Below are positions 17,268 to 26,977 of a stretch of DNA of 64,000 nt, piece after piece. The DNA is from Lachnospiraceae bacterium (GTDB taxonomy: Bacteria; Bacillota; Clostridia; Lachnospirales; Lachnospiraceae). The stretch spans positions 1 through 64,000 of the forward strand of contig JAEEYF010000030.1 of assembly GCA_016291655.1 (NCBI GenBank), written 5' to 3'. Positions within the stretch are counted from its first letter, which is position 1, and every line of letters begins with the position of its first letter. A model generated the notes under the pieces. It saw only the letters and a program-made list of their open reading frames with translations. It was not told where the DNA came from and ran no database searches. Both the position numbers and the translations under genes were made by a program.

Positions 17268-18581
17268 ATGAAGAAGATTACAAAAACAGCAGTATCGTTG
17301 CTTTGTGTATTCACAATGGCAGTTGTTGCCGGATGCGGAGGAAAGCCGCAGGCGGACGGGGGAAACACAAATATGACGGAAGAAAAACAATATAAGGGTG
17401 AAGGGAAGACGGTGAACTTAATGGAAAAGGTAGAGGCAAAAAAGGCCGATACCGTTTCTTTAAGCGAGGAATACAAACAATCTCAGAGAGATTTTGCCGC
17501 AGAACTTTTGATCACTCAATATGAAGCGGGGAAAAACACGCTGATCTCTCCGTTTTCGGCGATGACCGCACTTACGATGACGGCCAACGGAAGTAAGGAA
17601 CAGACCCGTTCGGAAATGGAAAAGGTCCTTGGAGGCGGGATGAAACTGGAGGATATCGATCTGAATCTCACTTCGTACACAGACGGGCTTGAGACGGGCG
17701 AAGGATACAAGCTTCATACGGCGGATTCTATCTGGTTTACGGATAATGAGAACGTGTTAAAAGTGAATCCCGAGTTCCTTAAACTAAATGCAAGCTATTT
17801 TGATGCGGAAATCTATAAAACTCCTTTTAACGATCAAACCCTAAAGGAAGTAAATGCCTGGGTTGACAAGCATACGGACGGAATGATCCCGACAATTCTC
17901 AAAAACCTGGAACGGAGTGAAGTGATGCTTTTGATAAACGCGCTGGCCTTTGATGCGGAGTGGGCGGAAATATACAAGGAATCGGATGTATATGACGGAG
18001 AATTCACCAATGCCTCGGGAAGCAGGGAAAGCACAAGGATGATGAGATCCAATGAGACGGTCTTTCTCTCCGATGAGAACACCACAGGATTTTTAAAGTA
18101 TTACAAGGCAGGATATGCCTTTGCGGCCCTTCTTCCGGGCGAAAACATAGGTATAGACGATTATGTAAAGTCCCTCACGGGAGAAAAGATAGGCGCTTTG
18201 CTTGACGGGAAGGAGTATGTTGCGGTAGAGGCCGTTATGCCTTCCTTCAAAACGGAATGCTCCTATCTCATGAATGCCGGCTTGGCAGCTATGGGCATGC
18301 CCACTGCTTTTACGGGCAATGCCGACTTTTCTTTCATGGATGCGGAAGGCAAAAAGGAACTAAGCATAGGCAGAGTGATCCAGAAAACCTTTATCGCGGT
18401 GGATGAAAAAGGAACAAAAGCAGGTGCTGCGACGGTGGTTTCCATGAGAAAGAATGCGGCCATCTTTATGCCTGAAAAAGAAGTGGTACTCGACAGACCC
18501 TTTGTTTACATGATCATAGACACAGAGCATATGCTTCCTTTGTTCCTCGGAGTTGAAAACAGCGTAGCTGCCGAGAAATAG
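17268..18581 (+). CDS. Serpin-family protease inhibitor, lipoprotein
   Basis: 437 residues. A lipoprotein signal ends in the lipobox VAGC, so the protein sits on the outer face of the membrane. A serpin domain fills about residues 65-435: NTLISPFSAMTALTMTANGS, LINALAFDAEWAE, and the end FLGVEN. The reactive-loop hinge GTKAGAATVV fits the small-residue pattern required of inhibitory serpins. Counting from the hinge, P1 falls near Asn in RKNAAIF, but the register is uncertain. The next gene (ABC exporter) starts 26 bp later with no terminator, suggesting one operon. It may protect the cell or an exported product from host or rival proteases. Confidence 0.9.
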   Translation: MKKITKTAVSLLCVFTMAVVAGCGGKPQADGGNTNMTEEKQYKGEGKTVNLMEKVEAKKADTVSLSEEYKQSQRDFAAELLITQYEAGKNTLISPFSAMTALTMTANGSKEQTRSEMEKVLGGGMKLEDIDLNLTSYTDGLETGEGYKLHTADSIWFTDNENVLKVNPEFLKLNASYFDAEIYKTPFNDQTLKEVNAWVDKHTDGMIPTILKNLERSEVMLLINALAFDAEWAEIYKESDVYDGEFTNASGSRESTRMMRSNETVFLSDENTTGFLKYYKAGYAFAALLPGENIGIDDYVKSLTGEKIGALLDGKEYVAVEAVMPSFKTECSYLMNAGLAAMGMPTAFTGNADFSFMDAEGKKELSIGRVIQKTFIAVDEKGTKAGAATVVSMRKNAAIFMPEKEVVLDRPFVYMIIDTEHMLPLFLGVENSVAAEK

Positions 18582-18607
18582 GTAGAAGCCTTGACGGAGT
18601 TAACCAA

Positions 18608-20977
18608 ATGGAGATTAAAGGACTTAGTAATGAGGAGGAAAAGGAGATCCTGCTTCCCGAAGCCCTGCGCAAGGTCATAGCCGAGCTTGGCGGGGAAGCT
18701 GAAGAGGTTCTTGCTTTTTCACCCACAGACATGAACGAGGACGGAGAATATGCCGACGGGTATCTTGTACTCACGGCGGAAGCCCTCTATACATTTAAAA
18801 CCGAGGCGGAAAAAAACAAGGTGCATTCCTTTAAGGGCTTCCTTAACCGAAAGGACAGGGAGGTTGACAGGGAAAGAGACTGGAAATGCACAAGGATCAA
18901 GGCCTCCGAACTCAAGAAACTGAATGTTGAACCGCAGGTGGCATGCGGTATTCTTGTTGCGGAATACAGTGACGGTGTGGAAAAGACCATCGCCGTATTT
19001 TCGAACCTGTACAGGAAAGACATACATGTGCTTCAAAGAGCCTTTGCACACAACTTTGAAAAGCAGGGGGAAGAAAAAGAGGGTAAAGGTCACGGCGGAC
19101 CCGGGAAAGAGAAGGATGAAGACATCTACTGCCCCATATGCGGAATGATGTATCCCAATCCCGACCGCAATGTGTGCCCGAGATGTATGGACCGCAAATC
19201 GATATTCATGCGTACTTTCGGCTATTTTAAGCCCTATAAGTCGCTGATGATCTTTATGATGTGCATATATTTGGCGGTTGCGGCACTGAATCTCGTATGG
19301 CCTTATCTGAACGGACGCGTACTTTACGATTATATTTTAAAACAGAACAATGAGTTTTTCTTGTCCCTGGGAGTCGAAAACGTCGATTATATCCTTGCTC
19401 TTCTGCTTGTGATCCTTACGATGTTTGCGGCGAGACTGACAGTGCAGATGTTGACGGTTCTGCAGGGTGTTTTTACGGCGCGCATAGTTTCCGGCGTTGT
19501 AAAAGACATAAAGCAGGATATTTTCAGCTCGATGGGAAAGCTTTCCATCAGCTTTTTCAAGAACCGTCAGACAGGCGGTCTCATGACCAGAGTGCTCAGG
19601 GATGCGGACAGGGTGACGGGCTTTTTTATAGACGGATTCCCCTACATTTTTATCCACTCCTTTACATTGATAGCCACCTTGATCATGATGTTTTTCATCA
19701 ACTGGCAGATGACGCTGTGTGCAGTGATCCTGCTTCCCATCGCTTTCGTGTTTTCCTTTTTCATCCGGCCGCGGATGTGGACAGCCTTCGGTCACAGACA
19801 CAGAGCCGAAAGAACCCTGAACAGCCGTGTAAATGACAACCTGACGGGAGCAAGAGTGGTAAAGGCCTTCGGACAGGAGGAGCGTGAGGAAGATCGTTTT
19901 GTTTCGGTCAACAGAAGGCTCAAGGATTCCGAAATGTCGATAGTGGGCATATGGAATTTCCTGTATTTTGTATTCAACCTTACCTACAGCCTGGCAACCA
20001 TAATAATCTGGATATTCGGTGTTTATACCATAGTTGTTAAGAAACAGATGGAACTGGGCATATTGATCACGTTCATAGGCTATGTTGACCAGTTGAACGG
20101 ACCCATGAACTTTGCCTCCAGGGTTTTCAGATGGTGGTCTGACAGCATGAATGCGGCGCAGAGAATGTTTGAGATCATCGATGCGGTTCCGGAGATACAG
20201 GAAGCGCCTGAACCCGTAAAGATGGAGAAGCCCCGCGGAGAGATAGAACTTAAGAATGTGACCTTCGGTTACGAGATCAACAGACCGGTGCTTAAGGACA
20301 TTACTTTAAAGATCCCGGCGGGAAGCATGCTGGGCATAGTGGGACGAAGCGGAGCGGGAAAAACCACGCTGGTAAATCTGATATCCAGAATGTACGATCC
20401 TCAGGAAGGAACTATCTGTTTAGACGGAGTGGACATAAGGGACCTTGCTTTTAGGGATCTTAGAAGAAACGTGGCCATGGTTTCTCAGGAAACATATATA
20501 TTCATGGGAACGGTGGAAGAAAATATAGCATATGCAAATCCCCGGGCCTCCAAACAGGAGATCATCCGCGCGGCAAAACTCGCCAGTGCCCATGAGTTCA
20601 TCCTCAGGATGCCCGACGGGTACAATACCGTGGTGGGAAGCTCGGGAAGAGAGCTGTCCGGCGGTGAACGTCAAAGGATATCCATTGCGAGAGCAATACT
20701 TGCGGATCCCAAGATACTGATCCTTGACGAGGCAACGGCTTCCGTGGATACGGAAACGGAAAGAGCCATACAGAAAGCGATCAATTATCTTGTAAAGGAC
20801 AGGACCACGATCTCCATAGCCCACAGGCTTTCGACCCTTAAGGATGCGGATTTCCTGTGTGTACTGGATAACGGTGAGATCACGGAAAGAGGTACTCACA
20901 AGGAACTGGAAGAGCTTCACGGAACCTATTACAAGCTTATGGAATTGCAGACCAAGGCCCTGGCGCTCAGAGAGTGA
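18608..20977 (+). CDS. ABC exporter with N-terminal extension and zinc ribbon (DUF1854-associated), first copy
   Basis: 789 residues. Residues 1-170 form an extra cytoplasmic region, including DGYLVLTAEALYTFK, a pattern seen in PH-like domains. A zinc ribbon follows, with Cys175/Cys178 and Cys190/Cys193 (CPIC...CPRC). Then come a six-helix exporter domain and an ATPase with Walker A GRSGAGKTT, signature [16 protein letters not shown] and AHRLST, all canonical. It is followed by a DUF1854 gene and a second, similarly built ABC gene. In other bacteria ABC/DUF1854 pairs have been annotated as linked to cyanophycin metabolism; no cyanophycin synthetase is here, so I do not adopt that function. 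Confidence 0.8.
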   Translation: MEIKGLSNEEEKEILLPEALRKVIAELGGEAEEVLAFSPTDMNEDGEYADGYLVLTAEALYTFKTEAEKNKVHSFKGFLNRKDREVDRERDWKCTRIKASELKKLNVEPQVACGILVAEYSDGVEKTIAVFSNLYRKDIHVLQRAFAHNFEKQGEEKEGKGHGGPGKEKDEDIYCPICGMMYPNPDRNVCPRCMDRKSIFMRTFGYFKPYKSLMIFMMCIYLAVAALNLVWPYLNGRVLYDYILKQNNEFFLSLGVENVDYILALLLVILTMFAARLTVQMLTVLQGVFTARIVSGVVKDIKQDIFSSMGKLSISFFKNRQTGGLMTRVLRDADRVTGFFIDGFPYIFIHSFTLIATLIMMFFINWQMTLCAVILLPIAFVFSFFIRPRMWTAFGHRHRAERTLNSRVNDNLTGARVVKAFGQEEREEDRFVSVNRRLKDSEMSIVGIWNFLYFVFNLTYSLATIIIWIFGVYTIVVKKQMELGILITFIGYVDQLNGPMNFASRVFRWWSDSMNAAQRMFEIIDAVPEIQEAPEPVKMEKPRGEIELKNVTFGYEINRPVLKDITLKIPAGSMLGIVGRSGAGKTTLVNLISRMYDPQEGTICLDGVDIRDLAFRDLRRNVAMVSQETYIFMGTVEENIAYANPRASKQEIIRAAKLASAHEFILRMPDGYNTVVGSSGRELSGGERQRISIARAILADPKILILDEATASVDTETERAIQKAINYLVKDRTTISIAHRLSTLKDADFLCVLDNGEITERGTHKELEELHGTYYKLMELQTKALALRE

Positions 20978-21015
20978 CAAAGAAGCGCCGGGATCAGATA
21001 AAATGAGGAAATGAC

Positions 21016-21561
21016 ATGGAAGATAAAGAATTTGACCTTGCGGAAATGGAAAAAGAAACTGAGGAGATGCTGAAGATCAATCTTCTCAATGAAAAGAATA
21101 CGAAGTTCATACGCACGGAGGGCGGATTTATGGGCCTTAAGACGGGTGAGACTTCCTATCCGAGAGTTAATGCCGTAAGAATGTTTCCCTTTACGGATCC
21201 GGACAGGTTTATTTCGATCCGCACGACGGGAGAACACTCGAAGGAGATCGGTATCATTGAGAATATGTCCGATCTTTCAAAGGAAACGGCAAAGCTGATC
21301 AATGAACAGCTGGAATTACGCTATTTCACACCTGTGATCACGGGGATAAAGAGCATTAAGGATGAGTACGGATATGCCTACTTTGACGTAATGACGGACA
21401 GAGGTGAATGCCGTTTTGCCATACATATGGGCGGAAGTGATGTGGTGCATCTCTCCGAGACCAGGATATTGATCACGGATATTGATGAAAACAGGTTTGA
21501 GATACCGAATATATTGGAACTTACACCGGGAGAGCGCAAAAAACTCGACCTGTTCCTGTAA
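21016..21561 (+). CDS. DUF1854 family protein
   Basis: 181 residues, soluble, no signal peptide. The conserved pattern fits DUF1854: a basic/aromatic VRMFPFTDPDRFISI, IENMSDLSKETAKLI, ELRYFTPVITGIKSI, DVMTDRGECRFAI, and a C-terminal RILITDIDENRFEI. It lies between two exporter genes (38 bp after one, 28 bp before the other) and is probably a cytoplasmic partner of the transporter. Its molecular role is undescribed as far as I know. Confidence 0.75.
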   Translation: MEDKEFDLAEMEKETEEMLKINLLNEKNTKFIRTEGGFMGLKTGETSYPRVNAVRMFPFTDPDRFISIRTTGEHSKEIGIIENMSDLSKETAKLINEQLELRYFTPVITGIKSIKDEYGYAYFDVMTDRGECRFAIHMGGSDVVHLSETRILITDIDENRFEIPNILELTPGERKKLDLFL

Positions 21562-21589
21562 TTGAGGATAAGAGGGTTAGGAGAAAACT

Positions 21590-23809
21590 GTGGAACTCAA
21601 AACAAGATTAACATCAAAAAACATGAGCCTGCTTCCGGGATTAAAGGAAACAGACATTGAATATTGCGTTCCCTTTGACGTTTCCGAGGAGGGAAACTAC
21701 ATTGCAAACTCCTTTGTTGCGGTAACAAAGGACAGGCTCTTTGTGCTGTATGAAGGGACACTGAAAGACAGCTACAGGCTGGCGGATTTTGACACGATCA
21801 AAAGCGAGATCGGTATTTCCTGCGGTCTGCTTTACGGGATACCCAGGGGATGCGACGAATCGAAGGCAATTAAATTTGCAAAGTACTCCTCCGCACATCT
21901 GGCGCGGTATGCCTATGTGGCAAAGGGCTGCAGATACATCCTGGAGGGCAGGAAAGAAAAGGCGGTCAGCGAGGAATATGAGAAGTACTGCCCCATCTGC
22001 CACAGAGCGCTGCCGGGAACCAAAGAATGTCCCCATTGCGCGGGCAAAAAGGCCGGCCTTCTTCATGAGATGCTGGTGATGGTTTTGCCCTACAAACCCC
22101 AGCTTGCCGGCATATTCCTGCTCATGCTGCTCGCGTCCCTGACCACCCTTTTGAATCCCGAGATCCAGAAGCATCTGGTGGACGATGTACTGATGAAGGA
22201 AAACAGCAGCATGGGTCCTGCAATGCTATGCCTGGGAGGCATGTTTGCCATGAGCATAGGTATAGCGATCGTGAACCTTTCAAAGAACTATCTCTGTTCA
22301 AAACTCGGATCGATCATCAGCATGGATCTGAGAAAAAAGCTCTACTCGAAGATACAGGTATTGTCCCTTTCTTATATAAATGACAGAAAACCCGGAGACC
22401 TGATGAACCGTATCATCCGTGATACGCAAAGGATCAGCGATTTCATGGGAGACGCCTTCTGTAACCTGTTTACGGTAGCGATCATATTGATCTGCGATGT
22501 GGCTTACATGATGTTCCTCGATCTGAAGCTTACTTTGATCTCCATGCTCTTTATACCGCTTTCGGTTTTCATTTCGATCGCGTTTCGCCACAACATACAC
22601 AGGCGTTTCCATATGCAGTGGGTGAAGGACGACAAGATCAGCAGTAATCTGAGAGATGTGCTGTCGGGAATGTCGGTGGTAAAGGCCTACGGTAAGGAAG
22701 AAGACGAATCCGCGCATTTTAATCGGACCGCAGAGGAATATGCTTCGATCCAGCGGAGAAACGAGACCTTCTGGGCGGTGTTCTTCCCGCTCATGCAGTT
22801 CATGATGGGCATAGGCGTTTATTTAGTGACTTATTTCGGAGGGCGCAGTGTTCTCGGGGAAAGCAAGACTGCCGGTGAATTGTTGCAGTTTGTAAACTAT
22901 ACCTCCATGATGTATATGTATGTGGGCTGGTTGTCAAACATGCCCAGACTGCTCATGAACCTTGTGACGAGCGTAGAGCGTATCAGTGACGTGATGCAGC
23001 AGGAGCCCAAGATAAGCGACAGTCCGAAGGCGATCGACCATGTGATTAAGGGCAAGATAGAATTTAAGGATGTTACCTTTGGCTACAAGACCTATGAGCC
23101 TGTGCTGGAAAACATCAGCTTCAAGGTTAAGCTGGGAGAGATGATCGGACTTGTGGGATCATCGGGCGCAGGAAAATCGACGCTCATCAATCTCATCATG
23201 CACCTTTATGACATAGATGACGGCAAATTGCTGGTGGACGACATAGACATTAAGGACATAAAGCTGTCTGATTATCATGCCCAGATCGGAGTTGTGCTGC
23301 AGGAGACCTTCCTTTTCTCGGGAACCATCCTGAACAACATCCGTTTTGCGCGCCCGGAAGCTACGGAAATGGAAGTGATCAGAGCGGCCAAGATGGCAAA
23401 CGCTCATGACTTTATATGCAAGACGCCCGATGGGTACAACACCTATGTGGGTGAAAAGGGGCACAATCTTTCGGGAGGCGAAAGACAGAGGATCGCAATC
23501 GCCAGGGCCATATTGAACGATCCGAAGCTCCTGATCCTGGATGAAGCTACCGCAAGCCTTGATACGGAAAGCGAGTATCTGATCCAGACGGCACTTGAAC
23601 GCCTGACGGCGGGTAAAACAACATTTGCCATAGCGCACAGATTGTCTACTCTGAAAAATGCGGACCGACTTGTGGTCATAGACGGACACAACATCGCAGA
23701 GATAGGCACTCACAATGAGCTTATGGAAAAGAAGGGAATATACTACGGTCTTGTAACAGCCCAGCTTGAAATGCAGGGAACACCTGTTTCTGAGGTTGTT
23801 GCCGGATGA
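21590..23809 (+). CDS. ABC exporter with N-terminal extension and zinc ribbon (DUF1854-associated), second copy
   Basis: 739 residues from GTG 21590 (GGAG at 21580-21583). The layout repeats the first copy: an extension of about 130 residues with a PH-like pattern ([16 protein letters not shown]), a zinc ribbon at Cys134/Cys137 and Cys147/Cys150 (CPIC...CPHC), a six-helix exporter domain, and an ATPase with Walker [10 protein letters not shown] near 522, signature [16 protein letters not shown] and AHRLST. Both ATP sites of a heterodimer would be canonical. The two copies are clearly divergent, so the split is not recent. Confidence 0.8.
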   Translation: MELKTRLTSKNMSLLPGLKETDIEYCVPFDVSEEGNYIANSFVAVTKDRLFVLYEGTLKDSYRLADFDTIKSEIGISCGLLYGIPRGCDESKAIKFAKYSSAHLARYAYVAKGCRYILEGRKEKAVSEEYEKYCPICHRALPGTKECPHCAGKKAGLLHEMLVMVLPYKPQLAGIFLLMLLASLTTLLNPEIQKHLVDDVLMKENSSMGPAMLCLGGMFAMSIGIAIVNLSKNYLCSKLGSIISMDLRKKLYSKIQVLSLSYINDRKPGDLMNRIIRDTQRISDFMGDAFCNLFTVAIILICDVAYMMFLDLKLTLISMLFIPLSVFISIAFRHNIHRRFHMQWVKDDKISSNLRDVLSGMSVVKAYGKEEDESAHFNRTAEEYASIQRRNETFWAVFFPLMQFMMGIGVYLVTYFGGRSVLGESKTAGELLQFVNYTSMMYMYVGWLSNMPRLLMNLVTSVERISDVMQQEPKISDSPKAIDHVIKGKIEFKDVTFGYKTYEPVLENISFKVKLGEMIGLVGSSGAGKSTLINLIMHLYDIDDGKLLVDDIDIKDIKLSDYHAQIGVVLQETFLFSGTILNNIRFARPEATEMEVIRAAKMANAHDFICKTPDGYNTYVGEKGHNLSGGERQRIAIARAILNDPKLLILDEATASLDTESEYLIQTALERLTAGKTTFAIAHRLSTLKNADRLVVIDGHNIAEIGTHNELMEKKGIYYGLVTAQLEMQGTPVSEVVAG

Positions 23810-23924
23810 AGGCAAAGGTGATTGCAGTCATTTGGTGGACTTAAAGGTATATAATAAATTGTTGGGCTATGAAAAACATGCTTCGACAATGAACAGTATT
23901 ACAATATTGAAAGGGGAACTATCA

Positions 23925-25151
23925 ATGGAAACCGTACTTGAAAGATTTTTAAGATACGTGAAAGTGGACACGCAGTCTCAGGAAGACGTAGAAGTTGTCC
24001 CCAGCACTCAGAAGCAGTTCAATCTTGCGAATATGCTTGTAGAGGAGTTAAAGGCAATGGGAGCTCACAACGTAAGGCTCACCGATAAATGCTATATCTA
24101 TGCCGAGATCCCCGCCACCACCGATGAAAAGTGTGCGGCTCTCGGCTTTATCTCCCATATGGATACAAGTGATGCTGTATCCGGAGAAAATGTAAATCCG
24201 AGGATCATTAAAAACTATGACGGCGGAACGGTTGTCATCAACAAGGAACTGGGACTCAGCATGGGACCCGGGGAGTATCCGGATCTACTTACGAGAGTGG
24301 GCGAAGACCTCATCGTTACGGACGGAAACACTCTTCTCGGCGCGGATGACAAAGCAGGCGTTGCCGAGATAATGACAATGGCTGACTATCTGCTGCAGAA
24401 CAGAGAGATCAAACACGGAAAGATCCTTATCGGCTTTACTCCCGATGAGGAAGTGGGCAGAGGAGCCGATTTCTTCGATGTTAAGGAATTCGGCGCGGAT
24501 TATGCTTATACCGTTGACGGTGGAGCTGTCGGAGAGATCGAGTATGAGAATTTTAATGCTGCCGCTCTCACGGTTACGATCACGGGAAAGAGCGTTCACC
24601 CCGGCTCTGCAAAGGATGTTATGAAAAATGCTCTTACACTGGGAATGAAATTTGATTCTCTTTTGCCCGAGAATGAGGTTCCCGAGCATACTGAGGGCTA
24701 CGAAGGCTTCCATCATCTCACCGACATGGAAGGTAATGTGGACAAGACCGTCATGCATTACATTTTAAGAGACCATGACGAGAACAAGCTGGAGGACAAA
24801 AAGAGAGTCGTTCGTGAAACCGCCGCTTATCTAAACAAGATCTACGGAGAAGGAACCTTTGCCATAGAGATCAAGGATTCTTACAGCAACATGAAGAAAA
24901 AGATCGAGCCTCACATCTTCCTTATCGATAACGTTAAGGCGGTAATGAACGATCTCGGTATCGAACCCAAGGTCTGTGCTATCCGCGGAGGCACGGACGG
25001 TGCAAGACTTTCCTTTATGGGACTGCCCTGCCCCAATCTTTGCACCGGCGGTGCGAATTACCATGGCAGGTTTGAATATGTGACAACCCAGTCTATGGAA
25101 AAGTGTGTAAAGATCCTTATAGGTCTTTCAAGAAAGCTGATCAAAAAGTAA
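23925..25151 (+). CDS. pepT: Peptidase T (tripeptide aminopeptidase)
   Basis: A 408-residue M20-family zinc aminopeptidase that cleaves tripeptides in the cytoplasm. The start at 23925 follows an AAGGGGA site and gives the family's usual length; the open frame extends 53 codons upstream but lacks support. Metal ligands are visible: His78/Asp80 in [17 protein letters not shown], the Glu pair in TPDEEVGRG, Asp in YTVDGG, and the late His in NYHGRFEY. It probably works on peptides imported by systems such as the Opp transporter at 40-49 kb. Confidence 0.95.
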   Translation: METVLERFLRYVKVDTQSQEDVEVVPSTQKQFNLANMLVEELKAMGAHNVRLTDKCYIYAEIPATTDEKCAALGFISHMDTSDAVSGENVNPRIIKNYDGGTVVINKELGLSMGPGEYPDLLTRVGEDLIVTDGNTLLGADDKAGVAEIMTMADYLLQNREIKHGKILIGFTPDEEVGRGADFFDVKEFGADYAYTVDGGAVGEIEYENFNAAALTVTITGKSVHPGSAKDVMKNALTLGMKFDSLLPENEVPEHTEGYEGFHHLTDMEGNVDKTVMHYILRDHDENKLEDKKRVVRETAAYLNKIYGEGTFAIEIKDSYSNMKKKIEPHIFLIDNVKAVMNDLGIEPKVCAIRGGTDGARLSFMGLPCPNLCTGGANYHGRFEYVTTQSMEKCVKILIGLSRKLIKK

Positions 25152-25234
25152 GTTCCGAATGTACATGAAGCAGAGAGTGTAAGAAGTTTCAGTTTTGGAT
25201 TGAACCCCGTTCATTGACCATAACGGAGGAAGAT

Positions 25235-26977
25235 ATGGGCTACGAAATCTACAAAATGACAATACACATTCTTCTGATAATTATGATTATCGAGCAGGTC
25301 ATCATAGCTGTAGGCAAAAGGAAAAGAAATGTCTACCATTTGCTGCTCAGCACTATCGTGATCATTAATGTCGGCGCGTTTGCCGTCTTAATGAATGCGA
25401 AAACGCTTGAGGTGGCGCTGGAGGCAAATCGTATCACCTACATAGGCGGATGTATGCTCCCCCTTGTTATACTCAAGATCGGGGCAGGTCTGTGTAATCT
25501 GAAGATAAAGACGAAGTGGTATGTCCTGCTGTCGGTTTTTGGGTTCATGGCGCTTGCTTTTGCATGGTCTTCGGGATACAGCGATCTTTATTATAAAGAG
25601 GTCCGGATAGAAGTGGTGGACGGTCTTACCGTTTTGCACAAGACCTACGGCCCCTTACATATCTTTTATAATTTTTATCTTGGTTTTTATATGCTCTTTG
25701 CGCTGGTCATCGTCATCAGCGGCATAAGAAACAGAAGAAACTATTTCAACAAGATGGTGCTTTTCTATGCCCTTATCTGGGGACTGGTGGATTCTACCTA
25801 TTTCCTTGAACGGATACTTCACAACAATGCGCGTATCATGCCGATCAGTATGTCTGTCGGCATGACGCTTTTCGTGTTCTGGTTCAGAAGAGTTGCATTG
25901 TATGATATGAATACAAGTCTCATAAACATTGAAGAAAGGGAAAAGGAAAACGGATATATTGTATTTGATACGAAGCTCAGGCTACTGGGGATCAACAATA
26001 AGGCGGTTGAGTTTTTTCCGGAGCTTAAATTAACGGAGATCGATTCACCTGTAGACAAGATCAGGGAAACAGAATTCTACAAAGAGGTCTGCAAGCCGAT
26101 GATCGTTGCCGGGGATCTGAAGCGGCTGGAAGGCATAAGGTGCAAAGACAAGACTATACGTGTTGAATTACGGCGGTTGAACGCTATGGGGCATCTGCTT
26201 CAAAGGGGCTGGCTGATGGAGATCTATGATACTTCCGAAGAGACCCGTTATCGGGAGATGCTCCGTGACTACAGGATCCGGCTTGAAGCCGATGTACGTG
26301 ACAAGACAAAGGATCTGGACAGGATCAGACAGACCATCGTAATGGGAATGGCAAGCATGATCGAAAGCCGCGATTTCTCGACAGGAGGACATATTAAGAG
26401 AACAAGTGATGTGGTGGCGATATTTGCCGAGGAACTGTTAAATTGCGGTTATCCCCTGGGGCGCAGATTCCTTCATCTTGTTGTGATCGCAGCACCTATG
26501 CACGATCTCGGAAAGATCGCGGTGGATGATGACGTGCTCAGAAAGAAAGGGAAATACACGTCCGAAGAGTATGAGGAAATGAAACAACATGCCGCAAAGG
26601 GTGCGGTTATCGTGAGACGTGTTCTTTCGGGTATGGATGATGAGGAACTGGTTAACGTTGTAGCAAATGTTGCTCACTATCATCACGAAAAATGGAACGG
26701 ACAGGGTTATCCCACCGGCCTCAAAGGGGAAGAGATCCCCGTAGAAGCCCGTATAATGGCACTGGCCGATGTTTTTGATGCACTGGTCAGCAAAAGATAT
26801 TACAAAGATGCCTACTCCTATGATGACGCTTTTAAGATAATAGAAGAATCCATCGGAAGTCACTTCGATCCGGAACTGGGAAGGATATTCTTAAGTGTGC
26901 GGCCGAAGCTTGAGGAGCTCTATGACAGGTACGCCCTGGAAAATGGCGATGAGTTGAGAAGGGAGGCGGGACAATGA
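25235..26977 (+). CDS. HD-GYP-type phosphodiesterase with seven-helix sensor and PAS-like domain, first of pair
   Basis: 580 residues from ATG 25235 (CGGAGGA at 25224-25230; an in-frame TTG at 25214 lies before this site). Residues 1-225 hold about seven membrane helices of the histidine-kinase-type 7TM sensor kind. A PAS-like region (about 235-340), a coiled linker and the HD-GYP domain follow. Seen: MHDLGKIAVDD near 420 and HHEKWNGQGYP near 482. The usual HHExxDGxGYP has Asn for Asp here. Such proteins degrade cyclic di-GMP, or related dinucleotides. It overlaps the next gene by 4 bp. Confidence 0.85.
   Translation: MGYEIYKMTIHILLIIMIIEQVIIAVGKRKRNVYHLLLSTIVIINVGAFAVLMNAKTLEVALEANRITYIGGCMLPLVILKIGAGLCNLKIKTKWYVLLSVFGFMALAFAWSSGYSDLYYKEVRIEVVDGLTVLHKTYGPLHIFYNFYLGFYMLFALVIVISGIRNRRNYFNKMVLFYALIWGLVDSTYFLERILHNNARIMPISMSVGMTLFVFWFRRVALYDMNTSLINIEEREKENGYIVFDTKLRLLGINNKAVEFFPELKLTEIDSPVDKIRETEFYKEVCKPMIVAGDLKRLEGIRCKDKTIRVELRRLNAMGHLLQRGWLMEIYDTSEETRYREMLRDYRIRLEADVRDKTKDLDRIRQTIVMGMASMIESRDFSTGGHIKRTSDVVAIFAEELLNCGYPLGRRFLHLVVIAAPMHDLGKIAVDDDVLRKKGKYTSEEYEEMKQHAAKGAVIVRRVLSGMDDEELVNVVANVAHYHHEKWNGQGYPTGLKGEEIPVEARIMALADVFDALVSKRYYKDAYSYDDAFKIIEESIGSHFDPELGRIFLSVRPKLEELYDRYALENGDELRREAGQ

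Noticed and set aside
18608-23809. Naming the ABC/DUF1854 cassette as a cyanophycin system
   Set aside because: That label comes from gene neighbourhoods in other bacteria; no cyanophycin synthetase or cyanophycinase is present here.
23766-23924. Upstream extension of the peptidase T frame by 53 codons
   Set aside because: It overlaps the preceding ABC gene, lacks a ribosome site, and would exceed the normal 408-residue family length.
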